In this document: one piece after another, positions 38,984-51,148 of the stretch
How positions within the stretch are numbered: the stretch's first letter is position 1
How the letters are laid out: every line of letters starts with the position of its first letter
Origin: Rhodosorus marinus
Taxonomy: Eukaryota > Rhodophyta > Stylonematophyceae > Stylonematales > Stylonemataceae
DNA length: 64,000 bases
Assembly: GCA_029953675.1 (NCBI GenBank)
Contig: JAMWBK010000002.1
Coordinates: 3,162,001 to 3,226,000 of the forward strand
Direction of reading: 5' to 3'
Program-made: the position numbers and the translations under genes
Notes under the pieces: generated by a model
The model's database searches: none
The model's input: the letters and a program-made list of their open reading frames with translations, nothing else
Told to the model about the DNA's origin: nothing

Positions 38984-40753
38984 ATGGCGTGGGTTGGGTT
39001 CGTCAGCGGATTTGGAGTGAAGGCGAAGCGCGTTGTGGGTGAGAGATGTGCGGGAAGGAGAAGGGAGTTTATTTGTCTGGCTGAGAGTGGTGGTCAGGCT
39101 GCGCCTGCTTTTCAGAGGACGGAGGACACGTTCCAGCAGGATGCTGGGAAGGATCTGTTCTTTCCAGGTCTGGATGAGGAAAAGGCGATTGAGCTGATTG
39201 GAACGGGGTCCACTGATATGGAAGATCCATCGGAGAGGTATATCGCTGCGGAAAGGCTCAAGTTTTATCCAAGCCAAGCTTCCACAGACGCGCTACTGAA
39301 ATGCGTGAACGACAAGTCATCTACGGAACTGTATGACCTTATCGCGAGACGTAAGTCTATCGAGAGCCTTGGACATTTTAAAGGGGAATTTTCTAGGGAG
39401 GAAGTGATCGAAACGCTAGTGAGCAGTCTCCAAAGCTCGGATCCGTATGAAGCTGAAGTGGCGGTGTGGGCACTCTCCAAACTTGGGGCAAAAGCTCCAG
39501 ATGTGATTGACGCAGTCGACGCGATCTTGGATCGTGATGACGTGAACAAGCGTGTGGTCATACAGTCCTTGGCGCAGATGGACAGCAAGAAATCAGTAGA
39601 TAAGATTAGGCGATATCTCGACGACGAAGATCTGGCGACTCGCTGCTCTGCCATTGGCGCCATCTACAGCCTGTCTGGAAATGATGACGTTATGGCAGGT
39701 AAATTGTACCACAAGCGGCGGACAAGAGTATTGAAGTCAACGTCCCTACAGACTGTGTACTGATGATCTCGTTCGCGTGAACGGCAGGTATTTTTGACGT
39801 CCTCAAGAGCAATGATTTGAATCAGCGAAGAGCAGCAATAGAGGACATCACAAGGGCAAAGTATTTACCGGCTTTAGACAGGGTTATCGAGACTGCCAAC
39901 TCACTGGTGCTGAAGTCCCGCGCCGTTCGGGAAATGGTAGGAGCTGAGAATCGACGGGAGGACTTGGAATGGAATGATGACCTGGCTAAGAAGCTAGACA
40001 TTCTGATTTGGGACAACCCAAGATCAATCAACCTTCTCGGCACCGTTGCAGATACCTCTAAAGCTCGCTCCGTACAAAGATGCGTAAACAGACTGTACAA
40101 CAATGACGCGCTGCAATCGTATCTCGGAGCCAAGGTGCTGCTTGAAGACCACAGAGACAACGACGAGGCTGGAGCTCAGGCAAGTCCGGGCGAATTGCCC
40201 AGAACAGCATGAAGCGGCTACATATCTTTCTTGAACTCTGACACCTAGCTTTTTTGTACTGGGGGATGTCGGCCAGGTTCTGGACAGATTCAACTCCATG
40301 GAGTATTTTGACTACTTCGCTGCCTACCACGTCTTCAAAGCCCTCGGATGGTTGTCCTACAAGCCTTCTGAGGGTCTTCTCCTTGATAATTTTAGAACGC
40401 TTCCCCCGCGTTTCTTCAATCACAAAGCGGGGGCTTGTCTCAGTCTCTGCAAGATTGGGTCGGAGTCGGCTCTGGATGACTTTTTGAAGGTACATAGCGC
40501 TTCCCCCTTGGCTTGTGGCGATAAAAGTGTTCACCACGTGGGGAAAGGTTAATGAAATGATAAACATCTGCTTTTCACTTCTCCCTCACAGATCGGAAAA
40601 GAAACCAACATTTGGGAGCTGAAATACGCGTGTTTGATCGCGGCTGAGAGGCTTGGCGACAATAGGCTAAGGAGAGAATTTCAGGACGACTCGGACTGGC
40701 TAATCAGGTCACGAGCGCAAACAGAGCTAGGATTTGAGCACCTGACCTTGTAA
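38984..40753 (+). CDS. cpeY: CpeY/MpeZ-type phycobiliprotein bilin lyase (HEAT-like repeats), plastid targeted
   Basis: These lyases attach bilin chromophores to Cys residues of phycobiliproteins. Four exons fit: 38984-39698, 39788-40179, 40277-40489, 40592-40753, coding 493 residues. The N-terminal about 45 residues look like a red-algal plastid leader (MAWVGFVSGFGVKAKRVVG). The mature part is built of PBS-lyase/HEAT repeats: SERYIAAERLKFYPSQASTD, DLIARRKSIESLGHFKGEF, VAVWALSKLGAKAPDVIDAV, LDRDDVNKRVVIQSLAQM and LNQRRAAIEDITRAKYLPAL. The spacing is that of CpeY/MpeZ, which act on phycoerythrin, more than of CpcE/F; this assignment is from remembered family pattern. The second intron is GC-AG (CAG|GCAAGT at 40180), the only such intron found here; phase closes only with it and the acceptor at 40276. 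Bilin and site specificity cannot be told. Confidence 0.78.
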
Positions 40754-42176
40754 GCGCCTTTCAGGACTGTTCCTTTTGTAATTTACCAGCCCGTGACGGA
40801 CTCACGTTCTGGATTAGAGCCGCAGCGCTCACGAATGAGCTTTTAGCATCCTCATGTCGGAGTTAAAGGACTTGAAACTATTTCTTACTGGCACCAACGT
40901 ACAGACTCCAGCGGTGGATACAATAGGCACAACATATGCTTTGCTGAGCAAACAACCCAGCAGGGCAAATCTCGAGCTACCGTTTCCGCCAAGAATGTAT
41001 GACCAAGGTGTAGGCACAGGTTACCACCAAAGCAACGAAATCCGAGTGTCTGCTGACTGACGCATTGCTCGATCAATGATATCATGACATCATGAGGATA
41101 TACATATGACTAGTTTGTGCGAATGGATCTAGAGAGCACCTGAGCTCGTAAAACCTACAACGATGAACACACCCGCCAAGAACCAGCGAGCGTTTGCTCA
41201 AGATTCCAATGTTTCGGTTAGTACCGTTCTGTAGTCAGTACATGATACTAATAGCAACAACTTCTGCAGTACAAAAGGAGTCATACAACTGCGGGATCTT
41301 CCGCTGGACGTGAAACTCTTGCCTTTTAATACGTCAATGAGAAGTTCAGCATCATGAGAAGACAACTGACGTGATGTTCGATCGCGCCCATTAGATCTCA
41401 GGGCCCTCTCAGGCCCAATGTTCCTTTTCCTCCTCTCCGTTGATTCGCCAACACCTGTGAGCTATCGAAGCAAGCGGATTTTTTTTATCAAAAGCGAGTT
41501 GGTACTCATGGAGCTTTTCCTGTCTCTCTTCATGAAAGCATCCTCGCCTTTTACGATGGTGAGCATTGGCCTTGGATTCCTTGGCCTGTCCAAAATACCC
41601 CAAGAGACCCTTCGTGACGTTTGGGACATGAGACTCCCGACGGTGGGGGGAGGGTCCATTTCTGAACTTGAAGTTTCTATAAATTTCGGCCGTTCAAGAA
41701 GGAGCTTTTCCTGTCTCTCTTCTAGAAGGCATTCTCTCTTCCCTCAGCGCAAACAATGGCCTTCCTTTTGGCCCGTCGCATGGCAGAACATTGGCATTTC
41801 CATGGCCGAGTTAAAACAACCAAATTTTTGGAAAGGAAAGTGTTTTCAGCAGAAGACGTGTGAAGCACGGTTTTAACAGCTGGCATTCTTGAAGGTGTTG
41901 TGTTGTCGTTTTTACCGCAAGGTTGGCTTTTCTAGTCAGTTGGGGGATTGTGGGAAGGGTGGAGGGAAGGGTAGGGTAGGGTTGAGTCTGAGCGGGCATG
42001 GGGTGTGCATCTATCTTGGACGTGTTAGAGTTTTCTTGATTAAAACGTCTGCAGGTTTGTTGGCAGAGATGAGGCTCTTTTGAATGTACTTTTGAAGGGA
42101 ACACCCTACTTTTTCGGGTTTTAAGGGGAACAACGAGGAAGGAGAGTAGAGGGATTTTCTTTTGGGTGGAGCAAAA
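40754..42176. other. Intergenic region with a degenerate duplication
   Basis: No supported gene. A 22-base word, beginning GGAGCTTTTCCTGTCTCTCT, occurs at 41510 and again at 41701, with weaker similarity for about 80 bases after each (TTGGCCTT and GGCC blocks). The period is about 191 bases. The promoter of the adaptin gene should lie at the right end, which is G-rich. Confidence 0.6.
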
Positions 42177-45100
42177 ATGTCTAAGGCTTTTACTAACGCG
42201 AAGAAAGGGGAACTTTATGAATTGAAAGCTGAACTCAATTCGCAGAGCAACTCAACTCGAAAAGAAGCTGTTAGAAAGACGATCGCGGCAATGACCATTG
42301 GACGCGACGTTTCTGGTCTTTTTACAGATGTTCTCAACTGCATGCAAAGCCCTAATATCGAGATAAAAAAGCTGGTTTATTTGTATATCGTGAACTATGC
42401 TCACACCAAGCCGGTACGTCGTATCTCTCGAGATCAAAAGATACAGAAGAAGAGTTCTGACACAATCGAGGGCGCTGTAATGCAGGATTTGGCGATTCTT
42501 GCTGTAAACTCTTTTGTAAGAGATAGCGCAGATCCGAATCCTCTGCTGAGAGCGCTTGCCATTCGGACGATGGCATGCATACGGGTTGACAAGATTGTTG
42601 AGTACTTATTGGAACCTCTTCAAAGAACACTGCACGATCAGGACCCCTATGTCCGAAAGACTGCTGCTGTCTGTGTTGCAAAGTTGCACGCCATGAACCC
42701 GGAGCTGGTCCAGGACCAGGGCATGCTGGATTCCTTGTTGGACCTACTCACCGATGGAAATCCCATGGTGGTTTCTAATGCTGTGGCCTCCCTTATGGAT
42801 ATCGCCGAATACCGTCCAGGTGTCTTCAAGATCGATTCGCCTTTGGTGATGAAACTTCTTCACGCCCTGAATGAGTGCAATGAATGGGGACAAGTGCTGC
42901 TCCTAGATGCACTCGCCGAGTACAATCCTAGAAATCACGACGAAGCGGACGCAATCGTTGAACGAGTCACATCGAGACTCCAGCATGCGAATGGGGCGGT
43001 TGTTCTCGCCGCCACAAGGATAGTGATTGCCAACGCAGAAAAGCTGAGCTCTGATGAGAAGCGGGTGCATAGCTTGAAAAAGCTGACTGCCCCTCTGATT
43101 TCTCTGTTGAGTGCTAATGGCGAGTTCCAGTACGTTGCCCTGAGGAGCATACGCGTTATCAACCAAAAGTACAGTTTTCTGTTCCAAAACGATGTGCGAG
43201 TGTTCTTTTGCAAGTACAACGATCCTCTTTACGTGAAATTTGAGAAGGTAGAGCTCCTTATCGCTCTACTAGACGAGTCGAATTCCTCGATGGTCTTGCA
43301 AGAGATGAACGAGTACGCTTCAGAGGTGGACATGGACTTTGTAAAGAAGAGCATAGACGGTATCGGCAGAATCGCCCTGGCCACGGAGGCTTCGGCGGAC
43401 AAGTGTGTGGAGCTTCTCGTCGCCTTACTGAAAGCTGGACACGAAGGTGTGACTGACCAGTCCGTTGTCGTTTTAAAGAACATATTCAGAAGGTAGGATT
43501 GGATGCCGTATGAAATATTATCTTCTCTGATAGTAACTGACAGCTCGAATGGTGTGTTGATTTACCTGTTGCAGCTACCCTCAGAGGTACTTGAACGTGG
43601 TAAATGTTATCTGCGAGAATTGTGAATCCATTGGTGAACCCGATGCGAAAGCGTCCATGGTCTGTGCCCACCCCGAGTAGCCGTCCTCCCTGGTCTTTGG
43701 CCTCAAACTGATTGTGTTTATTCTGCGCTTGAAATGTAATGTACAGATCTGGATTTTTGGAGAGTACGCAGAGCATATTCCACAAGTTGTAGAGCTCTTG
43801 GGAGAACTGATGGAGGGCTTTTCTACGGAGCCTCTGAGTGTTCAGCTTCAGCTCCTGTCTTCCACTGTCAAAGTGTACCTGGCAAGAGGGGACGAAGGAA
43901 AGAGATTGGTAGAGTCAGCTCTTCGGCTCAGTACGAAGGAGACGTACAATATGGATTTGCGGGATAGAGGATACGCATTTTCACGTCTTCTTGCCTGCGG
44001 AGATGAAGTTGCTAGAAAGGTCATTATGAACGAGAGGCCCGCGGTAAGCGATAACAGAGGCGAGATGAACGCAGATCTGCAAGAAGATTTGAGCAGGAAT
44101 ATGGGCAAAATGAGCAGTTTGCTGATGAGAAAGTCAGCGAGTTTGAGGTCCCCAACGGCTCCGCCAGTGCTCACCGTTGGGGATAATGATAATCTATTAT
44201 CGATGAGCAATGACGATTTATTGATGATTGACGATGGACCCTCGGATGCCACGCAAGCACTTGAGAACGGCTCGAATCAGTTCCTGGGAACCGACGACTT
44301 GATCGGTGCTCTACCTTCTGTCGCGAATGGAAGCCAACCACCACGAAAAGATACTAAAGCAGGGAACCTTCTGGATGAGCTTTTCGGGGCGCCAGGTAAG
44401 AGCACTGACCAGCGAGCGCTTGAGCGTGTGAGGATTTCATTCGACTCATCTTTATTCGGCTTTCCTCTTCTATTCCACCAGCGGCACCTGCTATGGCTCC
44501 TGCGAGAGCTCAACCTCTGCCGCCAGTGGACGATATTCTCTCACTCCCGTCTACGCAGCCGCAAAAGAAAACACATGACACAGATATTTCGGCCCTAGGT
44601 GTTGATGGTGGCGGGGAACCCGCTGATTCAATTCCGTCGACACAACGGAACTCCTTGTCTGCCGCTGGCCTCTCGGCAGAAAGTCCCGAAGACAACAACA
44701 AAAATCAGCTAACTAAGGTGTTGGGAGCGGAGAAGGGGAAAGGGTTGATCATATTCGCGGAGCTTAGAAGGATTGACGATTCTCTTTTCCTGGAGATGGA
44801 ATTCCAGAACACGTTGCAGGTCCCAATGGGAGGCTTCGCGGCGCAGTTCAACAAGAACGCGTTTGGGATTGTTCCATCCTCCGCTCTGTCTTTGAGTGAA
44901 CCACTGAAGGCTTTGAAGTCCGAGGTTGTTATGGTGCCGCTGAAGTTTGGGGGAGCTGTGGATCTAGAGAAAGGGGCGATGTTGCAGTTGGCTATCAAAT
45001 GTGAGCCTTGCGGGGTTTTATACATGATTTACGACGTTGGGAAGCATCTAGACGCGCTCTTCTCAGCAGACGGAGGAGTTGCGAAGCAAGAGTTTCTTCA

Positions 45101-45422
45101 GCTGTGGGGTCAGACGTTGGACCAGTCCGAAGTATTGAGACCTGTGTCCATGGCACCATTTAGAGAGGACCAGGAGCTCTTCCAGAAGCTGCACAACGCG
45201 AAGGTGTTTTTCACTGCTAAGCGAGGGGGGCAGGGTGGAGCTCTTTTCGTTGCGTACTTCGCAGCGAGAGTTGAAGGGGTACAGACGCAATTCTTGATCG
45301 AATTGACTGTGAATAGCCGGACGGCAGCAAAATGTGCCGTTCGCCCTGTTGGGAACTGTCCTCAGGCTCTCGTCGCTTCGATGGCCATGACCGTTGAAAA
45401 GATCCTAACGGATTCGGGCTGA
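42177..45422 (+). CDS. AP-1/AP-2 complex beta adaptin
   Basis: The large beta subunit of clathrin adaptor complexes links cargo sorting at the trans-Golgi or plasma membrane to clathrin. Four exons fit: 42177-43492, 43575-43659, 43747-44395, 44482-45422, coding 996 residues, close to the family's about 940. The N-terminal trunk of alpha-solenoid repeats begins SKAFTNAKKGELYELKAELN and includes DVLNCMQSPNIEIKKLVYLY, HDQDPYVRKTAAVCVAKLH and WIFGEYAEHI. A flexible hinge rich in Asp, Pro and Ser (about 600-740) follows, with LLSMSNDDLLMIDD as a possible clathrin-box-like stretch. The ear has FLEMEFQNTLQVPMGGFAAQ. Algae often use one beta subunit for both AP-1 and AP-2, so the complex cannot be assigned. 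The ATG at 42177 starts at the conserved N-terminus. Confidence 0.95.
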
Positions 45423-45859
45423 GCCTGTTGCTGCTCGGTGGCGACAAAGGAAGTGACTTCAGTTTGCTTGGTTGCTCCCTAGCCCAAGCGAAATTTTCCA
45501 TAGGGACCGGCCTACATGGGTTTTCCTTGAAGGCAAAATATTCAATCACACGCAGAGCTAGGAGCTTGACACGTGTCTATGGGTAGGGTTGCTTTGCCTC
45601 TTTTTTTTTACAAGGATCTCACTCCTTCATAACGTTTTCACCTCGAAAGTGATCTAACTTCGTGGGAGCTGTACAGAAAACTACCACAGACAAAAGTTCC
45701 AACCTAACAATTAAACATTTGACCAGTGAAAACCAAACCAACGAACAGAAGAATGCCATGCTCACTTCTCCTGATCTCTCTGCCACTGTAAAAGCGAGCA
45801 CGCCAATAATCTTCAGCTTGTTTTTCCCGTGATCACGCGGAAAGTCGTAGCTGGTTGTT
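45423..45859. other. 3' region between two convergent genes
   Basis: About 440 bases holding the 3' ends of the adaptin and HisA genes. A last small exon of HisA could lie here (see that entry). I see no other gene. Confidence 0.45.
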
Positions 45860-46863
45860 TTATCCTCTTACCTTTACGGCATCTCTATAAGAGAGGTCTC
45901 CTCCAAATATGTCCAGTGCACTTCCGATGGTTAGGTCCACTCTACCGTTTCCCAGTATTCTTGTTCTCTCCTGCAGAATGAAAAACAGCATGAGACGCTT
46001 TGGGTTAGAGGCAGGAAAAAGTTTTCAAAGCGCAACGCCTCACCAACTTCTTACCAGATCGTCCAAGCTTCGCGCGCCCCCTGCATAGGTAATCGGAATG
46101 TCGCAAGTTGAAGCAAGGAGGGTGACGAGCCTGATCAAAACGAAAACGCAGAGTGGATGTTAGACCAACTTGCCATGAGCACGATTCTACCCTATTGCCC
46201 GGTTTCGACTCACTCTTCCTCAATCCCAGATCGCTTTCCTTCCACGTCTACAGCATGAACAAGGATTTCATCACAAAATCCAGAAAGAAACTCAAAAGAT
46301 TCTCTCTTCAGCTTAAAATCGGTCCACTTCTGCCATCGGTCTGTGCATACGTAGTATTCCCCGTCGCGTTTCCTACAGCTAACATCCAACACCAGCCGAT
46401 CTTTGCTGATCGCTGAGACCAATTCCTGCAATCGATCCATGTCGACCTTGCCATCTCTGAATACATACGACGTGACGATCACGTGGCTGGCTCCACAGTC
46501 CAAGTAGTCCTTCGCATTCTGCGGATTAATCCCTCCACCAACCTGCAGTCCTCCAGGAAACGCACCGAGGGCCTCCTTTGCAGCCTCCTCATTTCCAGGT
46601 CCGAGCATGATCACATGGCCCCCCGGAAGGTTGTCCTCCTTGTACATCGTCGCAAAGAAACTCGAAGGAAGATCTGACTCAAAGTTTGTGCTGGCAGACC
46701 CATCACTGTCTTTTAAAGTGCTTCCAACAATCTGCTTCACTTTCCCTGCGTGAAGATCAATGCATGGCCTGAAGCGCATCTCTGCTCGTATCTCGACACG
46801 ATTCCGTTGCGATGCCCTCCTTGTGGTTCCCACACGAGCCAAAGACTGGAAACCCGTGGCCAT
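45860..46863 (-). CDS. HISN3: ProFAR isomerase HisA (eukaryotic type), likely plastid
   Basis: It isomerises the ribosyl aldose ProFAR to the ketose PRFAR, a middle step of histidine synthesis. Three minus-strand exons fit: 46863-46214, 46130-46055, 45970-45860, coding 278 residues. The TIM-barrel landmarks are [16 protein letters not shown], with the first catalytic Asp; [65 protein letters not shown]. This is the eukaryotic HIS6 form. The first about 28 residues ([20 protein letters not shown]) precede the core and look like a plastid leader, as in plants. The model ends with AVKVRG and TAA at 45862-45860, but GTAAGA there is a good donor and the family usually ends with an aromatic-containing tail, so a last short exon may be missing. 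Confidence 0.92.
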
Positions 46864-49800
46864 TGCTGCCTGCGCCTAACCAGTGAAATTGATGCGAAAC
46901 TAGATGCAAAGAGACGATCTTACCATCGCCAAAGGTCTTCCCTCTCAACCAGACCGGAGCTGCTCACGACCATAGTGTTCGGCCACCCCTCCCGTATTCG
47001 AAGGTTGATCTGACCTTCGAATGATGGATCGGAATATGGTGTCAAGCCGAAAGTTCGCAGAAGACTAGGAAACCGGTTGAAGCTCTCTAGGTAACAAGTT
47101 GCAGAACTAAACCGGCCGTTCTAGACTAATGTTAGAGCAAATCGATTTTTTCGTCTCCTTAATGGAGTTAGAAAGTTCTCTGCGTTGAAGTGGATGCAGA
47201 CCCGAATCAACGGTTCTGCCAAACACCCAGATGACACGATATGGATTATCCAGACTGGACTCACCTAAACCGATTTTTTCGCCATGGCATAGATTTGTAC
47301 CAAATCCATCCAGCAGCACGTACGGTGCTCTTCAGCAAGGGTAATAACTATTGCGAAGCCGTTGATTGGATCAGATTCCAAACGAGCGGTTCGCCTCAGA
47401 AAAAGTCCAGCGGAACAGAGGACGGCAACACCACTCACCATCTATCTAAAGATGGTTGATTCAGCACCTCCTTGACGGAGCATACAGCTCATCTATGTCA
47501 AAATTGAACAAACCGAGTCCAATCGGTTGAAGTACGCCGAGAACAAGTGAGCTCAGTGAGCTCCTCTTCCGATGATCAGAACAGCGATTCAATTCCTCGG
47601 AATCGCATCCGCTCGTTACTATCAGGGCTTGGTATGCGCTACCTTCACCAACGAACAGATGAGGAGTATTACATTTGGAAACTCTTGCTGTTCCAGTCGT
47701 CGTTCGCCTTATTTTCGGTTTGGGAGCTAAAACCTTGAGGAAACTTGAGGGGTTTTCCAAAGTTTTTCTGGAGTTTCCACCAAACTAGATGTTGGGCGTT
47801 TCCCTTTGATTAGGGACAAATGCTCACCCTGCAACCCCCCGTTTGTCTTTTAGCTGGTCCAGCCCGTTCTAGCCCACATCTATTTTTGGTGTTTCGCCTT
47901 ACTGCTTTGGTTGGATTTGACTATCGTTTTGAGATGCTCGCATGATATACACACGTGTCAGTATATTGGTGGCTCTTAGAATTTAGACAGTTTGTCTCAG
48001 TCATTATTGAGGAAGGGTCGGTGCTCTGTGCAAATTGTCCATTGGGGTCCTTTGCAGCGATTGATGGAGACGCTGTTTCCTGTACGTAGGGAGCTGGTGA
48101 TCCGTCTCCGAGGAACTGGATAGGAATCCTGATCTTTGATCTACACGGATCGAAGTGAACATCCGCGCACAGCAAGTACCCGTTTCAAGATAAGTATGTT
48201 CTCTATCAAAGCTAGCTTTGGAGGTTCCCATAGTTCTCTTACGGCCTCGCACGCTGTGGGGTCGTGTTGCATTGATGTTGGAGGCGCGCGATCTTCGCCG
48301 CGCTTAGTCTGTTTTTCCGCTCGGGGTTTCTTCTGCAGTCTCCGATTAAACAAAATTCATTCAACCATAATACTAAACGGACCAATTTTGGTCCATAACA
48401 TAAAACTAGAGAGAACTACCGTTGTTTTCTCATTCAGCGAGACAAGCCTGGCGCTGCTTGACCACTTATCAGGTTCTGGGGAATCAACCTCCTTCTCTAG
48501 ATATCGTAATACGTAGAGTAGCTACATTATACTGTAGGGGATAGGCAGTACGGGATGGCAGCTTCACCAACGTACCAATGCCGGTACAGAGGACGGTATG
48601 AGTAGGTCGACAGAGCAACCGAATACGGACTATAGACTATTATTGGTGTTGAAACGGTCAATCGTGACCATGTGCTCTCAACACGTAGAAGGGCATTCAC
48701 ACATCGTAATACATACGGTAAGACCGATATTCACATGGCATACGATGGGTGGATGCGGAATCATACCGTTACTGTTTCAAATGGAGGAAACAGTTTGAAC
48801 AGTACAAGATATCGATCATCTTCACATTATAGTAGAGAACTTAAGTGGAACATATCGGCATATTAGTCAGTGGAACAATAAAGAAGGCACCGAAGTTTGG
48901 AGGATGAAACTGAGGTCAAGATCAGGAATCCTTGAAAATTCCAACAATTGGTAAGCGAGGGAAAGTAAACTCTGCTCTGAACATGATGACGAGATCAATT
49001 TGGTAACGGACTTACCCCCTTTTCAGCGGGACTCGGTCACACGAGGGGGTCCACCGTCCACCATAGGAATGTATTGTGCTCGAGGCCTGACTTGTTCTTG
49101 TTTTTCGATATTTTTAGAAAGGGAGGTGTGCCGGAGAGCCTGCCACATCCAGAACCCCAAGGTTTCACATCGCCATAACAATGAACCGCAGTTTTCTACA
49201 TTTTCTTTAAAGTAGAGCTTCAGCGCCTCTCGTTTTTTACTGACAGTGTCCAAAAAATATACTCTATGACATATACTCAAGAAAATCCCCTACAATTCCT
49301 AATCTGACAGAAAAAGGTTCACTTTTAGATATGTTTGAATCTAATTTAGGCGATTGCATCCGTATTGCGCGTCTGAACTGCGACTTATCTACAAAATTTG
49401 AGGTGCTCCGGAGCTCGTGCTGAACGATCCCCGCGAGATCCGTCATTTGCTTCCCTGTTGTTTTTTTTTGTTTCCAAGCAGGGAAGGTTATCTACAGATC
49501 CTACTTTTTTAGATATTTTTGAAGTCAATGTCATATTAGGTTTGTGGATCGTTTAATATTTTTTTGATGTGGGGGGCGGGGAGGGGGGGGAGGACTCGTA
49601 TGGGACTGTTCTGGAGAATCGGAATGGCAAACTGCATCCTTTTCGAAGAAAACGAGCCATAGGGGTGATGAGACGGGTGAGGGGGGGGGTACCTAGGACC
49701 GGTGTAGCTGTTGATCTTTCAGATCCCTGTTTTTCGGTGTATTTTAAAGGCCCGGGTTAGGAATCGTTAAGTCCTCTTGAAAGTTTTCGGAAGTGAAAGG

Positions 49801-51148
49801 GTGATTGCAACTGAAAAATCACAGCTCAGACTAGGGGTGGGGTGCACTCGTTCATGATAGGTTTAGTACGAATCAGCATACTATAGGGTATCTCATAATA
49901 TATCTAGGATCGTGGGGCGTTGTTGTTGGCTGAAGCCTTCTGCCTGGTCACAGGCGGTAGAGTGCGAGCGCACCCGTTGTTGTCGCTCCGGCAGCAGCTC
50001 TCAATGGAATGTCCCTGAGGATTCTGCTCAGAACCATCTGCTCGAGTAAGAGAGCTTACCAGGTTCTCTTCATGCTCTGCGTGGAATGCTCTAGCCAGTA
50101 CGCTGTGCCTCGTTGAGCAGCTTGTAGTGGTTGACAAGACCACACCCGTTCCAGGACAACGTTGATTGTTCTCCAACATTCTCTGTTTCACTGCAGAGGA
50201 AGCGTGCAGCAGCCCAACCAGAAAATTCCCACCACAGCTCTCTCTACCATCATGAGTCTGGCCTTTGGATACTGACTTTTTTGACGTTCGTAGGGTAAAA
50301 GGGCTGGGTTTTCCCTTGAAAACTGCCCAGAGGAGCAGTTCGCACAAAGCACAAGGTTGTTTCTATTTTGTTTCAATTGTTCCCCTGATTGACCCAAAAG
50401 GGGGGCCAACGTGCACCTGAAAACATTTCGGGCGTGACTATATATTGCAACGGGTGAAATTTTGAGGGGGGTTAAGGAATGTGTCTACGCGAGATATTTT
50501 AGATGAATTATTGTAGACTTTTTGACGGTTTTCGGTGAGGTCCGAGGTGTGCCTGTTGACGAAGGTGGGGGGTAGGTTGAGGAGAAATAGATTGGTTTCT
50601 GTGAGGACATTCTCAGGTGTGCAAATTCATTGGCAGACTGGGTGCGTTTTGTAGGCGCTCAGGAAGTGAAAAGTTGTTTTCATCATAGGCGTGCTGGACT
50701 GGTGGCGGTTGCGATTAGCGCAGCGATAGGAAACCCCTGAGGATGGACAGGTTGCGGGCTGCAGGTCTGGAGAAGATGAGGGTTTGTTGAGGCGGCGGTG
50801 TCCTCCGTTTAACTGTTGCCGCGCAGACCACTTTTTTTTTATTGACCCGCGATACTTGCAGTCGTGGGGATAAAGGGCAGGGAGGTTGGGTGGATTGCTT
50901 TTGCTGTTTTGGGGGTCATTTACTGTGAGCATCTTTTAAGCTTTCGGTTGGGCGCCAGCGCGAGCTTTCAAGCTTCTGGCTCGGTGCCTGTCCGAGCGCC
51001 ACATTGTACTACGCCCTGGTTCAACGGAAGGATTTTTCCGGCCGCGAAGCCGTAGAGGCGCCCTTGGGAGAGCGAGAGGTTTGTATCTGTTTGGTTGACA
51101 ACTCTCATGGATTTCAAATGAGCTTGTTGGGAACGGTCAAACTGGCTG
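46864..51148. other. 4.3-kb gene-poor region
   Basis: The longest gap in the window. Open frames are short and on both strands; the longest (minus, 50347-49904) starts at a TTG and has no family likeness. There are G runs at about 49571-49590 and 49680-49689. Its sequence is not obviously transposon-derived, but old decayed elements are possible. The right end should carry the promoter of the zinc finger gene. Confidence 0.5.

Noticed and set aside
38960-38990. GGTTCGAATC resembling a tRNA T-loop
   Set aside because: It lies just before the bilin lyase start, with no acceptor stem or anticodon arm around it.
41418-41876. 152-codon plus-strand frame before the adaptin gene
   Set aside because: Covers the degenerate duplication, lacks splice context and matches no family.
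48590-48850. Stretch with many TACGG/ATACG words, possibly a decayed element
   Set aside because: No regular period, terminal repeat or coding motif could be shown.
49904-50347. 147-codon minus-strand open frame in the 4.3-kb gap
   Set aside because: It begins at TTG, has no ATG in its first half, no splice partners and no family likeness.
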